In this document: piece after piece, positions 19,601 to 27,474 of the stretch
Layout of the letters: every line of letters starts with the position of its first letter
Numbering within the stretch: the stretch's first letter is position 1
Source of the DNA: Sphingobacteriales bacterium 44-61
GTDB lineage: Bacteria; Bacteroidota; Bacteroidia; Chitinophagales; Chitinophagaceae
Direction of reading: 5' to 3'
Length of the DNA: 64,000 bases
Assembly: GCA_001898405.1 (NCBI GenBank)
Contig: MKTW01000001.1
Coordinates: forward strand, 1 to 64,000
The notes under the pieces: generated by a model
What the model was told of the DNA's origin: nothing
The model's database searches: none
What the model saw: the letters and a program-made list of their open reading frames with translations, nothing else
Program-made: the position numbers and the translations under genes

Positions 19601-19794
19601 AGCGGAGTGGCAACAGCTTTTGCACAAACATCCGCGTTTGCACCGTTATAGTTGGCTGTCACTACTACTGAAGGAGGAACGATATCGGGGAACTGAGTGA
19701 TCGGAAGACTGAATAAAGCTAGCGCTCCCAGCAATACGATCAATATAGATATGACCAGTGACAACACCGGCCGGCGTATAAACCTTTCAAGCAT
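16612..19794 (-). CDS. HAE1-type RND multidrug efflux permease (AcrB/MexB family)
   Basis: A 1060-residue inner-membrane pump of normal family length. The N-terminus MLERFIRRPVLSLVISILIV opens the first membrane helix. The internal duplication, large periplasmic loops and motifs such as GIVVDNAIVVVEAV (TM4 with paired Asp) are characteristic of proton-driven HAE1 transporters rather than heavy-metal CzcA types. It sits 16 bp behind the adaptor gene and overlaps the channel gene by 4 bp. Substrates are probably hydrophobic drugs, dyes or detergents, as for the family; none can be read from sequence. No regulator gene lies next to the operon. Confidence 0.95.
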   Translation of the reverse strand: MLERFIRRPVLSLVISILIVLLGALALFSLPITQFPDIVPPSVVVTANYNGANADVCAKAVATPLERAINGVPGMTYMNSVSSNNGVTLVQVFFEVGTDPDLAAVNVQNRVTTVLDELPEEVIKAGVTTEKEVNSMLLYLNIMSTDSAADEEFIYNFTDINVLQELKRIDGVGFVDIMGARDYSMRVWLKPDRLLSYNISTEEIISGLRAQNIEAAPGVTGENSGKDQQAKQYVLRYTGKFNTPQQYKEVVLRSNNDGSVLRLKDIADVEFGTVSYDMVSKTDGRPSASIMIKQRPGSNAQEVIQTIKEKMEELKETSFPPGMVYNYAYDVSRFLDASIHEVIRTLIEAFILVFIVVFIFLQDFRSTLIPALAVPVALIGTLAFMQWLGFSINMLTLFALVLAIGIVVDNAIVVVEAVHVKMTEEHLPPLEATIAAMKEIGSAIVAITLVMSAVFVPVAFLSGPVGVFYRQFSLTLAMAIVISGINALTLTPALCALLMKPHQPGKKRKSLLQRFYGSFNRVYDKTENKYGKAVRWIAGRKIATLAMLAFFLILTWGTSSLLPSGFIPAEDQSMIYVNVTTPPGSTVERTEAVLDEVQRAIINEENIENTSTLAGYSLLSDISGASYGMAMINLKSWDERSVSINSIISKLRSKTNYISDASIEFFLPPTVPGFGNAGGFELRLLNKNRGDDLNETAKVSESFLAALNKHPVIEGAFSSFDPNFPQYMIHIDQEMAAKQGVTIDNAMSTLQTLLGSYYATNFIRFGQMYKVMLQALPEYRATPEDVLRLYVKNNRGEMVPFSNFIRMEKVFGPEQITRYNMYTAAMINGDAAPGFSSGEAITAIQEVADSTLPRGYTYEWSGMTREQIISGNQAVYIFIICLLFVYLLLAAQYESFGLPMAVILSLPVGIAGAFGVLLMAGLENNIYAQVALIMLIGLLGKNAILIVEVAVQRQRQGYTPLEAAKAGAVSRLRPILMTSFAFVAGLIPLCMASGAGAMGNRSIGTAAAGGMLVGTVFGIFLVPGLYVLFTRKKKNSIKKEDDMPSVATNPSISHSNQPFE

Positions 19795-19810
19795 TGAAAA
19801 AAATTAAAAG

Positions 19811-20935
19811 CTATTTTGAAGAAATGTTCAACAGTGCATTAAATGAGAGCAGGCGTGGTTTAATGGTATTACCTTCCTTTATATTTTGTACACCCTCATA
19901 AACGATCCGGTCTCCGTCCTGTAAACCGGATTTGACCAGGATAAGATCTTCCAGCCTTGTATCAGGCTCGATACTGCGCATGCTGACCTTATTTTCATTA
20001 TTCAGCACAAACACATAGTTCTTGTCCTGGATCTCAAATACAGAACGCTGCGGTATCAGGATCGCATCATCAACTGTAGAGTTAAGGATGATCTTCCCGC
20101 TGGCGCCATGCTTCAGCAGTTTATCGGGGTTCGGAAAACTGGCCCTGAATGCGATGGACCCTGTTTCTTTTTCAATTTCACCATCCATCGTTTCTATCTT
20201 GCCTGCATAAGGGTAATCAGTTCTGTCGGAAAGCTGGAGTTTTATCTGCTGGCCGGCATTTTCCTTCATGCCGCCATTCTTGATGAACTGGAGATATTCG
20301 TTCTCGGACACTTTAAAGTATACATGCATGGAATGCACATCCGACAGGGTTGTCAGTAATGTACCTTCTTCGATGAGGCTGCCGATCTTATGTGGAATGC
20401 GGTCAATAACGCCGCTGAATGGAGCACGTATCAATGTTTGAGAGAGGCCGATATTTGCTTTCTCTTCACGTGCTACTGCTTCCTGCACTTTCGCCTGGGC
20501 TGCATTGAGCTTCGCCTGTGCAAGATCGAGTTCTGATTTTGTGACGATATCTTTCTTCACAAGCCCTTCCACTCTTGCCAGTTCAACTTCTGCCATCTTC
20601 ACCTCAGCTTTTGTGCTGGCAAGGAATGCAGACGCCTCAGACAACTGTACTTTATATTCTGCATCATTGAGTGCAAAAAGCGGCTCCCCTTTCTTTACAA
20701 ACCGCCCTTCATCAACAAATATCTTCTCCAGGAACCCGGCTACTTTTGCACGCAGCTCCACATTCTGATACGCGTTGATATTCGCCACATAAGTTCTTCG
20801 CAACAACGTATCCCGCGCATCAATCTGTAGCACCGGCAATTCCTGTTCTACCGAAGTGTGAGACTTATTTTTTTCGGAGGAACAGCCGGTTACAAGCAGG
20901 CTGCCGGCAACAGCCAGTAAGACGATAAATTTCAT
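19811..20935 (-). CDS. RND efflux periplasmic adaptor lipoprotein
   Basis: About 374 residues from ATG at 20935. The signal ends in a lipobox (LLVTGC) at about residue 18. The barrel-sandwich half-motifs are RAKVAGFLEKIFVDEGRFVK and IRAPFSGVIDRIPHKIGSLI, separated by a helical hairpin (KAEVKMAEVELARVEGLVKK). The C-terminus has the beta-barrel and membrane-proximal part (VVYEGVQNIKEGNTIKP). This is the MexA/AcrA fold that bridges the permease and the OprM-like channel encoded downstream in the same operon. Confidence 0.93.
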   Translation of the reverse strand: MKFIVLLAVAGSLLVTGCSSEKNKSHTSVEQELPVLQIDARDTLLRRTYVANINAYQNVELRAKVAGFLEKIFVDEGRFVKKGEPLFALNDAEYKVQLSEASAFLASTKAEVKMAEVELARVEGLVKKDIVTKSELDLAQAKLNAAQAKVQEAVAREEKANIGLSQTLIRAPFSGVIDRIPHKIGSLIEEGTLLTTLSDVHSMHVYFKVSENEYLQFIKNGGMKENAGQQIKLQLSDRTDYPYAGKIETMDGEIEKETGSIAFRASFPNPDKLLKHGASGKIILNSTVDDAILIPQRSVFEIQDKNYVFVLNNENKVSMRSIEPDTRLEDLILVKSGLQDGDRIVYEGVQNIKEGNTIKPRLLSFNALLNISSK

Positions 20936-21067
20936 CTGCAAAAATTTTTAATGCAATACGTAGGTTAATACAATACAGGGCTGAACGACAAAGTCATACA
21001 GCAGGTATCGTTTGATACTGTAAAAAAATCAGGATAGGCTTTTGAATGGGATCACAAGGGGAATTGA

Positions 21068-21442
21068 TCAGAACAGTGTAAGCCGGAAGAGAAAAACGTA
21101 ATAGAAAGGCGGAGGGAGATGATCTCCACTGTTTTGCAGTGATTCTGAGATACGGATAAAAGGCTTTGGAGAATTACTCGTCGTTATCCTCGCTGCCAAC
21201 TGGGAAGAGGAGGATGGCACGCGGAATTTTGAGCGGCGGTTCTGTATCTTTTCCTTTCCTACATCCGCTAATAACCCATGTGCAGGAGAATCATCTTTGA
21301 GTAATTGATAAAAGCTCGTCGAATTTTGCAGGTGATCATTGCTTTCATACTTCTTCAACACGGTGCCGGAAGGCATTGCATTGGGGACGATCCAGCATAG
21401 TAGAACCGCCAGTAGTGATAGTATGATCTTTTTGAAGTACAT
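21068..21442 (-). CDS. Small exported protein upstream of RND operon, unknown
   Basis: About 124 residues from ATG at 21442, beginning MYFKKIILSLLAVLLCWIVP, a likely signal peptide or anchor. The remainder is polar and low in recognisable structure (SSSSQLAARITTSNSPK) and ends with an aromatic tail, PPPFYYVFLFRLTLF. It lies about 130 bp ahead of the adaptor gene on the same strand and could be co-transcribed with the pump. Small exported proteins are often found ahead of RND operons in Bacteroidota. No family is recognised, and coding status is moderately sure. Confidence 0.5.
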   Translation of the reverse strand: MYFKKIILSLLAVLLCWIVPNAMPSGTVLKKYESNDHLQNSTSFYQLLKDDSPAHGLLADVGKEKIQNRRSKFRVPSSSSQLAARITTSNSPKPFIRISESLQNSGDHLPPPFYYVFLFRLTLF

Positions 21443-21498
21443 TATTCGGCGCAGCAAAATTAAACAAAAAAACGTTTGCTATTAATATTTAACAAAAG

Positions 21499-22545
21499 CT
21501 ATGCACCGGCACGGGCCAGTAAAAGTTTCTGTGTCGGATAAGCAAACCCGATCTTCTCCTGATCGAAGCGGCGGTATAATTGCATACAGAAAGCGTGCTG
21601 GCAATCCATATACTTCAGGTAATCTGCGGTCAGAATATAGAATACTATTTCGAAATTCAGGCTGAAATCGCCAAAACCAGCAAAATGCGTCCGGTCAAAC
21701 ACCACATCCGGTTGCGCATCAATGATCTCTTTTACAATGGCAGGAATGCGTTCCAGTTTTTCTGCTCCTGTTTCATATTCCACCCCGATGGATAGTAAAA
21801 CACGTCTTCGTTCCATCCGTTTGTAATTCTGTACGCGCGAATTGGTAAGATCTGTGTTGGACATGATCAACTGTTCGCCTGCCGGTGTTCTTAAGCGGGT
21901 TGTTTTGATCCCTATATATTCAACAGAACCGGACTTATCACCAACCACGATAAAATCACCGGTTTCAAAAGGCTTGTCAAAAAATATAACGAGATAACTG
22001 AAAAGATCGCCCAGGATCGCCTGTGCCGCCAGCGCGATCGCAATACCGCCAATACCTAAACCTGTTACGATCGTAGTGATATTGTAACCCAAATTATCAA
22101 GCAGGAATACTACCCCGCCCAACCACAAAAAAACTTTTACGATCAGTAGTATCCCCTTCGCCTGCTTCTCCTGCGTTCCATCACCCTTTGTGAACCTGGA
22201 GATGAGATAGGAAAACAGGCCGGAAATACCGTGCACAACATAATACGTTGTGACAGTGATAACCACAGCATGAATAATCCGTTCAACAGAAGCAGGGAAT
22301 TGAAGATATCGCGTACCCATGTAAAATGCCAGCACATAAAGCATCGGCATAACGGATGATCCCAGCAGCTTTACAATAAGATCATCCAGCGTGGACGTCG
22401 TCCTTTCCGAAAATCTTTTGATGCGCCGGAAAGCAAAAGTTTTTAATAACTTGACCAGTACAGCAAGCAGGGCGAAAATACCTACCGCCGTAATCCACTG
22501 CTGCACGGTATTACCCCAAAAAATTTCTTCCCAGATCGTATCCAT
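21499..22545 (-). CDS. MscS-type small-conductance mechanosensitive channel
   Basis: A 348-residue inner-membrane channel from ATG at 22545 (MDTIWEEIFWGN). Three or four hydrophobic segments precede the pore helix region GLGIGGIAIALAAQAILGDL, which is the conserved Gly/Ala-rich TM3 of MscS. FFDKPFETGDFIVVGDKSG and VEYIGIKTTRLRTPAGEQL form the beta domain, and the C-terminus is a mixed alpha/beta vestibule. Such channels release solutes under hypo-osmotic shock. It is transcribed away from a probable compatible-solute synthase gene 446 bp off, which supports an osmoregulatory neighbourhood. Confidence 0.93.
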   Translation of the reverse strand: MDTIWEEIFWGNTVQQWITAVGIFALLAVLVKLLKTFAFRRIKRFSERTTSTLDDLIVKLLGSSVMPMLYVLAFYMGTRYLQFPASVERIIHAVVITVTTYYVVHGISGLFSYLISRFTKGDGTQEKQAKGILLIVKVFLWLGGVVFLLDNLGYNITTIVTGLGIGGIAIALAAQAILGDLFSYLVIFFDKPFETGDFIVVGDKSGSVEYIGIKTTRLRTPAGEQLIMSNTDLTNSRVQNYKRMERRRVLLSIGVEYETGAEKLERIPAIVKEIIDAQPDVVFDRTHFAGFGDFSLNFEIVFYILTADYLKYMDCQHAFCMQLYRRFDQEKIGFAYPTQKLLLARAGA

Positions 22546-22578
22546 AGAATTATAAATTGACAGGTGAACTTTCGATGG

Positions 22579-22586
22579 CAAACATA
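22579..22586 (-). promoter_or_regulatory. -7 box ahead of mscS-like gene
   Basis: The minus strand reads TATGTTTG, an exact TAnnTTTG, 33 bp from the chosen ATG. No clear -33 element was found. The site also lies inside the longer reading frame that would begin at a TTG at 22581, which supports the shorter start. Confidence 0.4.
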
Positions 22587-22735
22587 AAAGTGTGTGATTA
22601 TGTTGGAATTAAATGGAGATTAAAGATTCATTAAACCGGTTTCTTCAGTTTTTAGGGGGAATACCCCTGGATAAAACCAATAAAATTTTAATGTGAGGTT
22701 AATGCCTTTTTCATATATCAGTTATATCATGCCGG

Positions 22736-22761
22736 CCGGGCCATTCTTGTTAATGGCCCGG
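22736..22761. other. Strong GC-rich hairpin in divergent intergenic region
   Basis: Perfect arms CCGGGCCATT and AATGGCCCGG enclose a CTTGTT loop. There is no T run on either side, so it does not look like a simple terminator. It lies between the MscS gene and the GgpPS-like gene, in a 446-bp gap that also holds a terminator-like hairpin at 22831; nothing else was recognised there. Confidence 0.5.
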
Positions 22762-22830
22762 TGTATTAAAATCCTGCCCTGCAGTTTAAAGTTGAATCAC
22801 TCTTATTCGCATTTTTGGTTTGAATGAGTG

Positions 22831-22860
22831 AAAAATGCCCGTAGTCTTACGGGCATTTTA
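22831..22860 (+). terminator. Terminator-like hairpin upstream of GgpPS gene
   Basis: The arms AAAATGCCCGTA and TACGGGCATTTT have a GTCT loop and A/T runs on both sides. It lies 130 bp ahead of the HAD-GT20 gene with no gene reading into it from the left, so it may end a short transcript or act as an attenuator in the leader. Confidence 0.6.
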
Positions 22861-22990
22861 CTAATAATCAATCAATTCCATTCATATCACCTACGCTTTA
22901 ATGTAATTCTAATCTTAGGTTAACCTCGCTCCATTATTAATCTGCCAGCTTTGCCCGCTGGAAGACTTTATTAAACCCAAATAAGAAATT

Positions 22991-25255
22991 ATGTTATTAG
23001 CTACCGATCTTGATGGAACCTTCCTTGGCGGGACCAGTCTTCACAAGCAACAACTCTATCGTTTGATAAGGCAAAATATGGATGCCCGGCTCGTATTTGT
23101 AACAGGGCGGGGTCTTGAATCTGTGATGCCTTTGCTGAATGATCCTATTATTCCTAATCCCGACTATATCATTTGTGATGTAGGAGCGACCATCGTGAAT
23201 GGTCATACACTTGAGCCGGTTGAGACATTGCAATCAGAAATAGAAAAGAACTGGCCGGGAAGTTTGAAAGTAATGGAGACACTTGCCGGATCAGACGATA
23301 TCCAGCATCAGGAAGTGCCGCAGCAGCGCCGAAGTTCTTTCTATGTTCAAAGTGAAGAAACTGTAGCAAAGGTCAGGGAACTCGTGGCAACACTGAACTG
23401 TGACGTAGTCCACTCTGCAGGTAAATTCCTGGATGTGCTTCCGCATGGAGTGAACAAAGGCACATCGCTGAAAAAACTGGTAAACTATCTCCGTTATAAT
23501 CCGGAAGATGTATTAGTAGCCGGTGATACGTTGAACGACCTGGCAATGTATCAATGCAGCTTTAAAGGAGTAGTCGTCGGCAGATCAGAAAAAAAATTAA
23601 TCGAAGCCACTTCAGGCATTGAAGGGGTGTATCATGCAAATGCAGCCGGGGCTGGCGGCATCCTGGAAGCCCTTCATCATTTTCCCGGCCTGGTTAGTGA
23701 CCTGGAACTGGAAGAAGTGAGGCCTATGGAAAATGCTGCGGCCAACAGTTCCCAGTTAATCATGATGTATCACCGTTTCCCCTACGAAAAAAAAGAAATA
23801 AACGGTCATGTGCAGCGGGTTGCACCAAAGAGCCCCAATGGAATTCTGCCTACACTGCAGGGTTTCTTCGCCGGAGGCCGCTCAGGGCTTTGGATCGCCT
23901 GGGAAGAAGTTGAACAACCCGGCGAAGCCCTTCGTAATATCTATATCGATAAAACCACCTATCCCAACCTGATGGCTGCAAGGGTAGGCCTTACAAAGGA
24001 AGAGGTTAATATTTTCTACAAATCGTTTTCGAAAGAGGCATTCTGGCCAATGATCTTTTCCTTTATTGATAAAGTTCATTTCGATCACAATCACTGGGAT
24101 CATTTTCAGGCAATCAACCACCGGTTTGCAGAAAAGGCTGCAGAACAGGCAGACCAGGGAGCAATTGTATGGATACATGATTACAACCTGTGGCTTGTGC
24201 CTGGCTATTTAAGGCAACTCCGGCCCGATCTCACCATCGCGTTCTTTCATCATACGGCATTCCCTGCTGCCAATACATTTAATATCCTTCCCTGGAGAAG
24301 GGAGATCATTGGCAGTTTGCTGCAATGCGATTTCATAGGTTTTCATATTCCCCGTTACGTGGAGAATTTTGTGGATGTGGCCAGCAGCCTCTTCCCCATC
24401 ACTACATATCCAAAAGTCAACTGCGCTCCCCGGTTCCTGACCTACAGCAGTGCAATTGGTGTTTCAAGTATGACACCAGCCATTGAAACAGGCGAACGTA
24501 CCGTTTCTCTTGGCGCTGTACCAGTGGGAATAAACACGGAATATATCAACCAGTTGTTCCAGGATGGTTTGATGCAGGAAAAGATCAAAACACTCAAACA
24601 ACAACTCAATGGAAAAAAAATGATCCTGAGCGCAGAGCGCCTCGATTATGTGAAAGGACCTTTGGAGAAGATACTGGCATTTGAACATTTCCTGGAAGAA
24701 TACCCGGAGTTTCATGGCAAAGTAGAGCTTGTCAATATCTGTCCGCCTGCTGCCGAAGGAATGAAAATATATGATGACATCAAACTGCAACTGGAACAAG
24801 CAGTAGGGCGCATCAATGGCAAATACGCCAATATCGACTGGACGCCGATCAGGATATTCTTCCGTTCCTTTCCTTTTGAAGACATCCTGGTATATTACGG
24901 TGCAGCAGATATTGCCTGGATCACTCCGCTAAGAGATGGATTGAACCTTGTGGCCAAAGAATTCATCGCTGTGCAGGGCGAATCACAGCAGGATAAAGGC
25001 GTCCTGATCCTTTCGGAGTTTGCCGGATCTTCCGTGGAATTATCTTATGCCCTCTTAACGAATCCCTACGACCTCAGATCACTCAAGGAAACATTGCTGC
25101 AGGCCCTCCTGATGAGGCCGGAAGAAAGGAATATGCGTATGGAAAGATTGTATGAACAGATCAAACACTATGATATTGAGTACTGGGCGAATGACTTTAT
25201 CAGGAAAGCCTCTGCTTCTGTCACACCTGAACTGGAAGCAGTCGTTTCCATTTAA
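22991..25255 (+). CDS. HAD phosphatase-GT20 fusion, probable bifunctional glucosylglycerol-phosphate synthase/phosphatase
   Basis: A 754-residue fusion. Residues 1-245 are a HAD phosphatase of the sucrose/trehalose-phosphatase type: DLDGT at 6-10, FVTGRG, and AGDTLNDLAMYQ as the acidic final motif. Residues about 255-745 are a family-20 glycosyltransferase. The GT20 part carries WIHDYNLWLVPGYLRQLRPD and LPWRREIIGSLLQCDFIGFH, which read like glucosylglycerol-phosphate synthase rather than OtsA, where one expects VHDYHLL and IPFPT. The N-terminal phosphatase order matches the GgpPS fusions described in salt-tolerant proteobacteria. The reaction would be ADP-glucose plus glycerol-3-phosphate to glucosylglycerol, a compatible solute. 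A gpsA gene nearby could supply the glycerol-3-phosphate. Trehalose synthesis remains the alternative. Confidence 0.85.
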   Translation: MLLATDLDGTFLGGTSLHKQQLYRLIRQNMDARLVFVTGRGLESVMPLLNDPIIPNPDYIICDVGATIVNGHTLEPVETLQSEIEKNWPGSLKVMETLAGSDDIQHQEVPQQRRSSFYVQSEETVAKVRELVATLNCDVVHSAGKFLDVLPHGVNKGTSLKKLVNYLRYNPEDVLVAGDTLNDLAMYQCSFKGVVVGRSEKKLIEATSGIEGVYHANAAGAGGILEALHHFPGLVSDLELEEVRPMENAAANSSQLIMMYHRFPYEKKEINGHVQRVAPKSPNGILPTLQGFFAGGRSGLWIAWEEVEQPGEALRNIYIDKTTYPNLMAARVGLTKEEVNIFYKSFSKEAFWPMIFSFIDKVHFDHNHWDHFQAINHRFAEKAAEQADQGAIVWIHDYNLWLVPGYLRQLRPDLTIAFFHHTAFPAANTFNILPWRREIIGSLLQCDFIGFHIPRYVENFVDVASSLFPITTYPKVNCAPRFLTYSSAIGVSSMTPAIETGERTVSLGAVPVGINTEYINQLFQDGLMQEKIKTLKQQLNGKKMILSAERLDYVKGPLEKILAFEHFLEEYPEFHGKVELVNICPPAAEGMKIYDDIKLQLEQAVGRINGKYANIDWTPIRIFFRSFPFEDILVYYGAADIAWITPLRDGLNLVAKEFIAVQGESQQDKGVLILSEFAGSSVELSYALLTNPYDLRSLKETLLQALLMRPEERNMRMERLYEQIKHYDIEYWANDFIRKASASVTPELEAVVSI

Positions 25256-25289
25256 AAAGTCATTAATGCGCTGGTTTTAAAATTATATC

Positions 25290-27473
25290 ATGAAGCTACT
25301 TCTTATTGCATCATTCATTTTAAGCTCACTCACTGCTCTATCCACTCCCAGGGAGGATAAGCCGGCAGTCGATGATTTTGTCCGTCGCATTGTAAAAGAA
25401 AAAGCTTCCTCATTCATTGTCGAATATATTTCTGCAGATAACGGCAAAGATATATTTGAACTGGAAAGCAAAAACGGAAAGGTTGTCCTGCGGGGCAATA
25501 ACGGTGTGAGCATTGGCTCCGCACTCAATCATTATCTGCGCGAATACTGTCATTGCCTGATTACCTGGAACGGTGTAAATATGAACCTTCCGGAAATATT
25601 GCCTGCTGTTAAAAAAAAGATCAGGAAGGTATCTCCTTATAAATACCGTTATTATCTTAACTATTGCACATTTAACTATTCAATGGCGTGGTGGGATTGG
25701 GAAAGATGGCAGCAAGAGATAGACTGGATGACGCTGAACGGTATAAATATGCCGCTGGCGCTTACTGGCGAAGAAGCTGTTTGGAATAAAGTTTACCGTG
25801 ATATGGGCTTCTCGCAAGCACAATTAGACAGTTTCTTTTCCGGCCCCTCCTACTTCGCCTGGTTCTGGATGGGAAACCTCGATGCATGGGGAGGACCGCT
25901 TTCTGCTAACTGGATGCAGAAAAGGGAGGCACTACAGAAAAAGATATTGCAAGCCGAACGCGCAATGGGTATGACACCTGTACTTCCTGCTTTTACCGGG
26001 CATGTGCCACCGTCTTTCACTTCAAAATTCCCATCTGCCAAAGTCAAAAAGACCAACTGGCATTCGGGTTTTGACGATGTGCTGATCCTTGACCCCGCTG
26101 ATTCATTGTTTGATGAGATCGGTAAAATATTTCTTACAGAGCAAACAAAGATCTATGGTACTGACCACCTGTATTCTGCAGATACTTTTAATGAAAACGT
26201 GCCTCCTACAAAAGATTCCACTTACCTGAGCAGTATCAGTAAAAAAATATTTGCTTCCATGCGGGCCGCTGATTCTAAAGCTACCTGGGTAATGCAGGGC
26301 TGGATGTTTCACTATAATTCGTCTTACTGGCAGCCGACACAAATGCAGGCACTACTGCATGCTGTTCCCGATGATGGAATGATCGTTCTCGACCTGTATT
26401 CCGAAAGTTTTCCTTTATGGAAAAAAACAAATGCTTATTACGGCAAACCCTGGATATGGAACATGCTGCACAATTTTGGCGGCAATATCAGTTTATGGGG
26501 AAGGATCAGCAATCCGGCAAAAGACCCATCTTCCGCATTGCATGATCCCGCTTCCGGGAAAATGGCGGGAATCGGTCTGACACCTGAAGCGATTGAACAA
26601 AACCCTGCGCTGTATCAATTGATGCTGGACAATATATGGACGGATCAACCTATCAGCATTCATCAGTGGCTGAAGAACTATATCCTGCAGCGTTATGGAG
26701 CGTACAATAAGAAACTTGACCAGGCCTGGTCTATTTTAGCAGCCAGTGTTTATCAGGGAGGACTGGAAGAAGGAGGACCTGAATCTATCATTACAGCAAG
26801 GCCAACACTTGATTCATCCAATAAATGGGCAAGGACCACACTCGACTATGATCCGCATGAGCTTGTGAAAGCCTGGAAGCTATTTGTAGAAGTTGCACCG
26901 CAGTTTGAACATAATGATGGGTTCAACTATGACCTGGTTGACATAACACGGCAGGTACTCGCTAACCATGCCCTCGACCTGCAACAAAAAACTGTTCAGG
27001 CATTCCGGCAAAAGGATAAACAGCAATTTACCAACTATGCCGGACAATTCATGTTGCTCATGGATGATATGGATAAGCTGCTTGCTACAAGAGCAGATTT
27101 CTTACTGGGGCGCTGGTTGCAACAGGCCCGTAACAATGGGATCACAACGGCAGAAAAGGATCAATACGAAAAGAATGCCCGTAATCTGATCACCACCTGG
27201 GGCGGCGAGAACAGTCCGCTGCACGATTATTCCTGCAGGCAATGGTCTGGACTGATCCGCAACTTTTATAAACCCAGGTGGGCAACCTTCTTTCGATATC
27301 TGCAGCAATCTCTTGATAAAGGGATTCAACCTGATTTGCCTTTTATTGACAACCAGATCCGGCGCCAGGAATGGCAATGGGTGTTGCAGCATGAAAAATT
27401 CAGTACCATACCCGAAGGCAATTCAATAGAGACAGCATCAGCACTGTATAAGAAATACGGCCGTAGCAATTGA
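25290..27473 (+). CDS. GH89 family glycosidase (alpha-N-acetylglucosaminidase-like)
   Basis: A 727-residue exported enzyme with a signal peptide (MKLLLIASFILSSLTALS). The N-terminal small domain is followed by the NAGLU signature region: YYLNYCTFNYSMAWWDWERW, then EIDWMTLNGINMPLALTGEE and WGGPLSANW, and later WIWNMLHNFGGNISLWGR. These are strongly characteristic of GH89 enzymes, which remove terminal alpha-linked GlcNAc. It is 34 bp behind the GgpPS-like gene and probably co-transcribed with it. Whether it acts on host or biofilm glycans or on some alpha-glucoside linked to the solute pathway cannot be told. Confidence 0.92.
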   Translation: MKLLLIASFILSSLTALSTPREDKPAVDDFVRRIVKEKASSFIVEYISADNGKDIFELESKNGKVVLRGNNGVSIGSALNHYLREYCHCLITWNGVNMNLPEILPAVKKKIRKVSPYKYRYYLNYCTFNYSMAWWDWERWQQEIDWMTLNGINMPLALTGEEAVWNKVYRDMGFSQAQLDSFFSGPSYFAWFWMGNLDAWGGPLSANWMQKREALQKKILQAERAMGMTPVLPAFTGHVPPSFTSKFPSAKVKKTNWHSGFDDVLILDPADSLFDEIGKIFLTEQTKIYGTDHLYSADTFNENVPPTKDSTYLSSISKKIFASMRAADSKATWVMQGWMFHYNSSYWQPTQMQALLHAVPDDGMIVLDLYSESFPLWKKTNAYYGKPWIWNMLHNFGGNISLWGRISNPAKDPSSALHDPASGKMAGIGLTPEAIEQNPALYQLMLDNIWTDQPISIHQWLKNYILQRYGAYNKKLDQAWSILAASVYQGGLEEGGPESIITARPTLDSSNKWARTTLDYDPHELVKAWKLFVEVAPQFEHNDGFNYDLVDITRQVLANHALDLQQKTVQAFRQKDKQQFTNYAGQFMLLMDDMDKLLATRADFLLGRWLQQARNNGITTAEKDQYEKNARNLITTWGGENSPLHDYSCRQWSGLIRNFYKPRWATFFRYLQQSLDKGIQPDLPFIDNQIRRQEWQWVLQHEKFSTIPEGNSIETASALYKKYGRSN

Positions 27474-27474
27474 A

